Positions 57,658 through 64,000 of a stretch of DNA of 64,000 bases are shown piece by piece. The translations under genes were made by a program, and so were the position numbers. Positions within the stretch are counted from its first letter, which is position 1. The number at the start of each line of letters is the position of its first letter. The notes below the pieces were generated by a model. It had not been told where the DNA came from. It worked only from the letters and a program-made list of their open reading frames with translations, and made no database searches. Source of the DNA: Chromatiales bacterium (GTDB taxonomy: Bacteria > Pseudomonadota > Gammaproteobacteria > SpSt-1174); contig JABURS010000035.1 in the NCBI GenBank assembly GCA_014762505.1, forward strand, positions 1 through 64,000, written 5' to 3'.

Positions 57658-59427
57658 CTACTCCTTCAGGCGCAGGGCCTGGAGTTTCTGGCGCAGCACC
57701 ACCTGGCGCTCCGGTTCCCCGGTGGCCTGCAGCAACTGCTGGTAGATGCGCCGGGCATCGTCGACATGCCCGGCCTCGGCCAGGGCCTCGGCGGCATAGA
57801 AGCGACTGGTCTGTGCCCAGGGGTCGAAGGCATGCGGGTCGTGCAGCACGGCGGAACGCAGATACAGCCAGGCAGCCCGTTCGTAGTCCCCCAGGGCCTT
57901 GTGCGAATCGGCCTGCCAGAACAGGACCTCGCGCTGCTGCTGGGGGTCGTCGATACGGGGCGCAAGGCCCGTGAACAGGCTGATCGCCGCCTCGTGGCGC
58001 TGCGCCGTCTGCAGGTCGAACAGCAGCTGCATGAAACGGTCCGCCTGATCCTTGTCCAGGCTGGCGTGCTGCGCCAGCACCGTGAAGAGTGCGTCGATGC
58101 CCTGCTCTTCGTGACCGCCGAGGATGTGTATGCGCGCCCGGCGCAGCTGCCACTGGAAAGGATCGGCATCGGCCGGGGCCCGTACCTCACCGCCCATCAG
58201 CGAGGAGGCGAGACGCACGTCGCCACGGGCCAGGGCGTAGTCCGAGAGCACCTGGCGGGCATCGCCCGGCAAGCGGCGGCGGTCATCGTAGCGCGCCGAC
58301 TGCAGGTAGAGGGCCGCCACCGCCTCCTCCCCGCCCTCCTCGGCCAGCAGGGAGCGGATCAGTGCGGCATGGGCCTGATCGCGGCTGCGCTCCGCGGCCC
58401 CCTGCTGCACCACCACGGCGAAGAGGGCGCGACGTTCCAGCACGGCCTTGTCACCCAGCGCGGCGGCCGCGGCGAGCCAGGCCGCGTCGTCACCGATCAG
58501 CAGCTGTCGCTGGTTGCCCAGTGCGCGGCCGATGCGCAGGTAACCGTCCCAGAGGGCATCCCCGTCGTAGGCGAAGACCGCATCGCGCTCGCCCAGCTGA
58601 CGATCATGCGCCAGGGCGCGCTCCAGGTACCAGACGCGCCGGAGTTCGTCCTGCTGGCGCTCCGCCGCGCGGGCCGCCACCTGCCAGTAGCGCGCCCGAT
58701 CGGCGGGTTGCAACGCCTGTCCACCGGCCGCCGCCTGTGCCTGGCGGCGCAGGGCGTCGACGTCCGCCCCGCTGTCGCCAAGCCTTGCCAGCAGTGCCAG
58801 CGCCAGGGCCTCCGGGCGCTCGTCGTCCGCAAGCACCTGCTGCGCCTGGAGCGGCTCGCCGGCACGCAGCAGCACCCTGGCCCAGAGGATGCGCTCCTCC
58901 TCGTTCGGCTCGCCGTAGTCCTGGGCATAGCGCCGTAGGGCGACATGGGCGTCGCGCAGCCGCCCCTCGACCACATAGGACTCGATGACGAGCCGGCGCC
59001 AGTAGCGGATCGCCGCAGACTCCGGGCGGGGCGCGATCTGCCAGAGCAGGTCGCGCAGCACGGCCCTTGCCGCCGCTCCCTGCTGCAGGCGGAGCCCGGC
59101 CACTGCCTGCCGGGTGCGGGCCCAGGCGAGGAAGTCCGGCGGCAGGTCGGCCGGATAGTCCGTCACCCGCTCCACCACCTCGGCCCAGCGCTCGCTGGCC
59201 TCGAGCAGATCCAGCCGGGTGCGCTCCCAGGACAGCCAGGCGGCCTGCTGGCGCAGACGGTCGGGCTGCAGGCGATCGATCATCGACAGGGCCAGCCCCG
59301 GGGCCCCGGCCCGTGCCAGGTCCAGCATCTCCTGGGGCGCGCGCTGCGCATGGGCAGTGAGGGCGAGACAGAGCAGCAAGGCTGCGATGGCGAGGCGGAC
59401 GGCGTGTAAACGGGCGGGAGAGATCAT
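57658..59427 (-). CDS. Large exported TPR-like repeat protein
   Basis: 589 residues. A signal peptide (AVRLAIAALLLCLALTAHA, cleavage before QRAP) precedes a long Ala/Leu/Arg-rich helical array with TPR-like spacing, for example the final ADSHKALGDYERAAWLYLRSA and AGHVDDARRIYQQLLQ. No catalytic domain is visible. Likely periplasmic scaffold; role unknown. ATG 59427 gives a good signal peptide; longer frames do not. It is probably co-transcribed with ogt. Confidence 0.8.
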   Translation of the reverse strand: MISPARLHAVRLAIAALLLCLALTAHAQRAPQEMLDLARAGAPGLALSMIDRLQPDRLRQQAAWLSWERTRLDLLEASERWAEVVERVTDYPADLPPDFLAWARTRQAVAGLRLQQGAAARAVLRDLLWQIAPRPESAAIRYWRRLVIESYVVEGRLRDAHVALRRYAQDYGEPNEEERILWARVLLRAGEPLQAQQVLADDERPEALALALLARLGDSGADVDALRRQAQAAAGGQALQPADRARYWQVAARAAERQQDELRRVWYLERALAHDRQLGERDAVFAYDGDALWDGYLRIGRALGNQRQLLIGDDAAWLAAAAALGDKAVLERRALFAVVVQQGAAERSRDQAHAALIRSLLAEEGGEEAVAALYLQSARYDDRRRLPGDARQVLSDYALARGDVRLASSLMGGEVRAPADADPFQWQLRRARIHILGGHEEQGIDALFTVLAQHASLDKDQADRFMQLLFDLQTAQRHEAAISLFTGLAPRIDDPQQQREVLFWQADSHKALGDYERAAWLYLRSAVLHDPHAFDPWAQTSRFYAAEALAEAGHVDDARRIYQQLLQATGEPERQVVLRQKLQALRLKE

Positions 59428-59501
59428 GGCGGCATTGTAGCCGGGCAGGAAGCGGCAAGACCAGCAGGGTACGGGGGGAGCTTGACGGCCGTCCCAAACG
59501 A

Positions 59502-59565
59502 CCGCGGGCGCGCCGGTCTCCCGGCGCGCCCGCGGTACAGGACCACCCCGGGGACAGGTCCCCGG
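59502..59565 (-). terminator. Two tandem hairpins after rplS
   Basis: The nearer hairpin (59548-59565) is CCGGGGAC/GTCCCCGG with a very small loop. The second (59502-59535) is a perfect 15-bp stem of CCGCGGGCGCGCCGG with loop GAGA on the minus strand. Only a weak T-run (TCGTTT) follows, so termination strength is uncertain, but the position after the rpsP operon fits. Confidence 0.65.
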
Positions 59566-59575
59566 AGAGTCCGGC

Positions 59576-59920
59576 CTAGATCTTTTCCTTGATGCGGGCG
59601 GACTTGCCGCTGCGCTCGCGCAGGTAGTAGAGCTTGGCGCGACGCACGGCACCGCGGCGCTTGACGGTGATGTCACCGACCACCGGGCTGTCGGTCTGGA
59701 ACACGCGCTCCACGCCCTCGCCGTTGGAGATCTTGCGCACGGTGAACGCGGAGTTCAGGCCGCGGTTGCGCTTGGCAATCACGACGCCCTCGAAGGCCTG
59801 CATGCGCTCGCGATCGCCTTCCTTCACCTTCACCTGCACGACCACGGTGTCACCCGGGCCGAAGGCCGGGATTTCCCGGGTCATCTGTTCCTGCTCAAGC
59901 TGCTCGATGATGTTGCTCAT
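59576..59920 (-). CDS. rplS: 50S ribosomal protein L19
   Basis: 114 residues. [30 protein letters not shown] is shown in part; the C-terminal [22 protein letters not shown]-like block and [16 protein letters not shown] complete the family. Sits at the subunit interface. Last gene of rpsP-rimM-trmD-rplS, 30 bp after trmD. Confidence 0.97.
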   Translation of the reverse strand: MSNIIEQLEQEQMTREIPAFGPGDTVVVQVKVKEGDRERMQAFEGVVIAKRNRGLNSAFTVRKISNGEGVERVFQTDSPVVGDITVKRRGAVRRAKLYYLRERSGKSARIKEKI

Positions 59921-59950
59921 GGCACCAACCCCTAAAGATTCCTGATTCTG

Positions 59951-60700
59951 TCACTCTGAACTGTCAGCGTGTTCGTGTATGTACTCGTCCAGCAGTCGCC
60001 GATCCGCGTCACCGAGTTCCATCGACTCCAGCAACTCGGGACGACGCAGCCAGGTACGACCCAGCGCCTGCTTGCGCCGCCAGCGCTCGATTTCGGCATG
60101 ATTGCCACCCAGCAGTACTGCCGGTACCCGTCGCCCGTCGATAGCTTCGGGGCGCGTGTAGTGCGGGTGATCGAGCAGACCCGCCATGAATGAATCCTGC
60201 TGGGCCGACTCCTCGTCGCCCAGCGCGCCGGGCAGCAACCGCGCCACGGCATCGATCAGTACCATCGCCGGCAGCTCACCGCCGCTCAGCACATAGTCGC
60301 CGATCGACCATTCCTCGTCGATTTCGGCCTCGACCAGACGCTCGTCGATGCCCTCGTACCGCCCGGCGATCAGCACCAGGTGTCCGGCCCCGGCCATCGC
60401 ACGCACCGCGTCCTGGTCCAGGCGCCGGCCCTGCGGGCTCAGGTAGATCACCCGGACGGGGCCTTCCGTCGCCGCCCGTGCATCGCGTATCGCAGCGCGT
60501 AGCGGCTCCACCTTCATCACCATCCCGGGGCCACCGCCGTAGGGGCGGTCATCCACGGTGCGGTGGCGATCCTGCGTGTATTCACGCGGGTCCCAGGTGG
60601 CCAGTTCCAGCAGGCCGCGCTCCACGGCGCGTCCGGTCACGCCCACCTGGCCGACGACCTCGACCAGTTCCGGGAAGATCGTCACCACGTCGATGCGCAT
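59951..60700 (-). CDS. trmD: tRNA (guanine37-N1)-methyltransferase
   Basis: 249 residues. [15 protein letters not shown] starts the SPOUT domain; [31 protein letters not shown] and [19 protein letters not shown] are the knot motifs. It makes m1G37, which prevents +1 frameshifts. The start is 2 bp after the rimM stop; the frame is open upstream into rimM but unlike the family. Confidence 0.97.
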   Translation of the reverse strand: MRIDVVTIFPELVEVVGQVGVTGRAVERGLLELATWDPREYTQDRHRTVDDRPYGGGPGMVMKVEPLRAAIRDARAATEGPVRVIYLSPQGRRLDQDAVRAMAGAGHLVLIAGRYEGIDERLVEAEIDEEWSIGDYVLSGGELPAMVLIDAVARLLPGALGDEESAQQDSFMAGLLDHPHYTRPEAIDGRRVPAVLLGGNHAEIERWRRKQALGRTWLRRPELLESMELGDADRRLLDEYIHEHADSSE

Positions 60701-60702
60701 GG

Positions 60703-61221
60703 CTAGAACTCCGGGTCCCAGTCGACGCGGATCTCGCCGGCTTCCAGATCGATCGCGTCGATCACCTGCTCGCGGATGTAGGGGATGAGGCGTTCCCTCT
60801 CCCCGGTCACGACCAGCACATCGTTGGCTCCGGTCTCGATCAGTCGCTCGACCCGGCCTAACTCCACCCCGTCGAGGGTGGTCACCCTCAGGCCGATCAG
60901 ATCGGCCCAGTAGTACTCGCCGTCCTCGAGCGTCTCGAGTTCGTCGCGGTCGATGGCAATCGGCACGTCGCGCAGCGCCAGCGCCGCATCCCGGTCGTTC
61001 ACGCCGCGCAGCTTGGCGACCACCAGCTGGCCCTGCAGGCGCCCGTCTTCCACCTCGACCGCCTGCCACTGCCCATTCAGCTGCAGATACCAGCGCGGGT
61101 AGTGGACGATATTGTCTCGCGGATCGGTGTCGGAATAGACCTTCACCCACCCCTGGACGCCGAAGACGCCCGAGATGCGCCCGACGAGCAGCTTCCGCGA
61201 GTCAGCGCCACCCATCGTCAT
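60703..61221 (-). CDS. rimM: Ribosome maturation factor RimM
   Basis: 172 residues. [23 protein letters not shown] begins the N-terminal RimM domain; the PRC-barrel part contains [11 protein letters not shown] and [15 protein letters not shown]. It helps assemble the 30S head with S19. It lies 12 bp after rpsP, as in E. coli. Confidence 0.96.
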   Translation of the reverse strand: MTMGGADSRKLLVGRISGVFGVQGWVKVYSDTDPRDNIVHYPRWYLQLNGQWQAVEVEDGRLQGQLVVAKLRGVNDRDAALALRDVPIAIDRDELETLEDGEYYWADLIGLRVTTLDGVELGRVERLIETGANDVLVVTGERERLIPYIREQVIDAIDLEAGEIRVDWDPEF

Positions 61222-61233
61222 GCGGGCGGTCGC

Positions 61234-61488
61234 TTAGTTCGCAGCGGCCTTCTTCGCCTGCTTGATCAGTGCCGCCACGCGATCGCTGGGCTGGGCACCC
61301 TGGCCGAGCCAGTAGTTGATGCGATCGTCTTCGACGTGCAGGCGCACCTCCTGACCGCGGGCCACCGGGTTGTAGTAACCCAGGGTCTCGATGGAGCCGC
61401 TGTCCCGACGCTTGCGGGAATCGGTCACCACGATGTGGTAGAAGGGGCGCTTCTTGGCACCGCCACGAGAGAGTCGAATGCTGATCAT
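61234..61488 (-). CDS. rpsP: 30S ribosomal protein S16
   Basis: 84 residues. [28 protein letters not shown] is the S16 start (quoted in part as family evidence); the rest is standard length and ends in KKAAAN. First gene of the operon; a sigma-70-like promoter lies about 90-115 bp upstream. Confidence 0.97.
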   Translation of the reverse strand: MISIRLSRGGAKKRPFYHIVVTDSRKRRDSGSIETLGYYNPVARGQEVRLHVEDDRINYWLGQGAQPSDRVAALIKQAKKAAAN

Positions 61489-61579
61489 TTAGCTAAGACC
61501 TTGTCAGTACAGCAATTTTTCGGAAAATCCGCATACCCGCCGGGTCGCTACCGACAACACGGCGAAAATAGACGGCGAA

Positions 61580-61607
61580 TTGTACAGCTTTTTGCAAAAA
61601 AGTGAAG
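61580..61607 (-). promoter_or_regulatory. Sigma-70 promoter of rpsP-rimM-trmD-rplS
   Basis: On the minus strand -35 TTCACT (61602-61607), 16-bp spacer, -10 TACAAT (61580-61585, 5 of 6). It lies in the 158-bp gap after ffh, about 92 bp before the rpsP start. Confidence 0.55.
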
Positions 61608-61646
61608 GGGAATCAGGCAACAGGCGCCGTCACCCCTTCCCACGCC

Positions 61647-63005
<1,359 letters not shown>

Positions 63006-63071
63006 GCTGTTCCACAATGGCGACGACGGCCCGCCGCCACGCGGCCGGCCATCGGGAAATCGGGGCGGGCA

Positions 63072-63839
63072 TTATAACTGGAAAACGTCGCCGCTGCGCA
63101 GGCGGTGCAGCTCCCGGTCGGGAACGGCGGACGTAACCTGGGTCATGATGCGGTCCTCGTCACCGGACTTGAGATGGGTGATACAGGTCTGCGGATGGTG
63201 CCGCAGCTTGGCGAGGTCCGCGGCCAGGGTCTCGGGGCAATAGTGGCCGGCGATGTCGCTGAGTGCGCGTTCCTCGTTGGCGAAGGCGCATTCGACGATG
63301 AGCATGTCCAGCTGGGATTTGCGGTTCAGCGCGTCCCAGAGGCTGTCGTTGGTGGTGGTATCCCCGCTGAAGGCCAACACCGAGTCGCCGCCCTTCACGC
63401 AATAGCCCACGGCCGGGACGGCGTGATTCACCGGGATCATCTCCAGGGTCCGGCCGTCGATCACCACCGGCTCCCCCGGCGACATGGGGGCAAAGCGCAC
63501 CACCGGGTGCTCGCGATCCGGCAACTCGAAGAAGTCCGGCCAGATCTTCCAGTTGAAGATGTGCGCGCGCAGCACCTCGATGCTCTCGGGCTGGGCGTGC
63601 ACGGTCAACGGCCGCCCCTGCAGCTGGCCGAACAGGGTATCGATGAGCAGGGGCAGGGTCGCGATGTGATCGAGATGGGTATGCGTGATGAAGACGTGAC
63701 GCAGGCGCGCCATGGCCTCCAGGCTGAGCCGCCCCACCCCGGTTCCACAATCGATGAGGATATCGTCGTCGATCAGCAGCGAGGTCGTTCCCGACCCATC
63801 CCCGATTCCGCCGCTGCAGCCCAGTACCGTCAGCCGCAT
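63072..63839 (-). CDS. MBL-fold protein similar to class II 3',5'-cyclic-nucleotide phosphodiesterase
   Basis: 255 residues. The metal site is FITHTHLDHIATLPLLID, an HxHLDH signature of the class II PDE/CpdS-like group, followed by LAFSGDTTTNDSLWDAL and the late His in TCITHLKSGDEDRI. It probably hydrolyses a cyclic nucleotide or related phosphodiester; the substrate is not certain. ATG 63839. It lies 66 bp upstream of ffh on the same strand. The remaining 161 bp of the window (63840-64000) show no gene I can support. Confidence 0.82.
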   Translation of the reverse strand: MRLTVLGCSGGIGDGSGTTSLLIDDDILIDCGTGVGRLSLEAMARLRHVFITHTHLDHIATLPLLIDTLFGQLQGRPLTVHAQPESIEVLRAHIFNWKIWPDFFELPDREHPVVRFAPMSPGEPVVIDGRTLEMIPVNHAVPAVGYCVKGGDSVLAFSGDTTTNDSLWDALNRKSQLDMLIVECAFANEERALSDIAGHYCPETLAADLAKLRHHPQTCITHLKSGDEDRIMTQVTSAVPDRELHRLRSGDVFQL

Positions 63840-64000
63840 GATGCTGTATTCATTAAGGAATCCTCTGAATGAGGCAAATGCTACACGATGTCATGGAGGG
63901 TGACTATACAAAGGCGTCACAAACTCGGCAGCCGGAATGCCACGAGGTTCACGCCACGGGCCTAATATGCAATCATCGCGTACTTGCCAGGGATAACCAC

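Overview
The window is a stretch of high-GC gammaproteobacterial chromosome. Two ancestral gene neighbourhoods known from E. coli are kept in nearly the same order: queG/nnr-tsaE-amiC-mutL-miaA-hfq-hflX-hflK-hflC-DUF2065-(hisZ)-purA-tRNA-rnr-rlmB-rpsF-priB-rpsR-rplI-dnaB-alr, and ffh-rpsP-rimM-trmD-rplS. hisZ beside purA, DUF2232 inside the ribosomal-protein operon, an endonuclease-type MutL and REP-like palindromes suggest a free-living member of the Chromatiales/Ectothiorhodospiraceae or a relative. No marker here fixes the genus.

Layout. (1) 1-100: 3' tail of an IS110-family transposase that ends against half of a REP-like palindrome. (2) 274-13554: a surface polysaccharide (O-antigen) locus. 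It holds a UDP-sugar 4,6-dehydratase, a small initiating phosphoglycosyl transferase, an SDR epimerase/reductase, two GT2 glycosyltransferases, a Wzy polymerase, a methyltransferase, a Wzx flippase and rmlDCAB for dTDP-L-rhamnose. The middle (about 4.0-9 kb) is clearly richer in AT and carries one gene in the opposite direction. (3) 13555-14059: a REP-like array. (4) 14060-34663 and the divergent nnr/queG pair (to 37341): the conserved housekeeping block, interrupted at 19155-19756 by a large repeat island. (5) 37446-46162: carbon metabolism, with pgi-zwf-gnd (oxidative pentose phosphate entry) divergent from glgA and ppc. (6) 46269-52096: a Sel1-repeat protein, panD-panC-panB, a deoxynucleoside kinase, folK, pcnB and an Hsp15-like S4 protein. 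(7) 52096-59427: an FAD amine-oxidase-like protein, a YcgN-family protein, a lipoprotein, a Kdo-transferase-like protein, a small flagellar-rod-like protein paired with a putative metalloprotease, a second Sel1 protein, Ogt and a large TPR-like exported protein. (8) 59576-63839: rplS-trmD-rimM-rpsP, ffh and a class II cyclic-nucleotide phosphodiesterase-like MBL protein.

The most unusual structure is a composite repeat seen at two distant loci (19251-19780 and 37323-37451). At each locus, tandem heptamers in opposite orientation flank a GC-rich palindrome and REP-like units. The heptamers supply the last codons and stop codons of rlmB and queG and the stop of pgi. No CRISPR array, prophage or recognisable defence system was seen.
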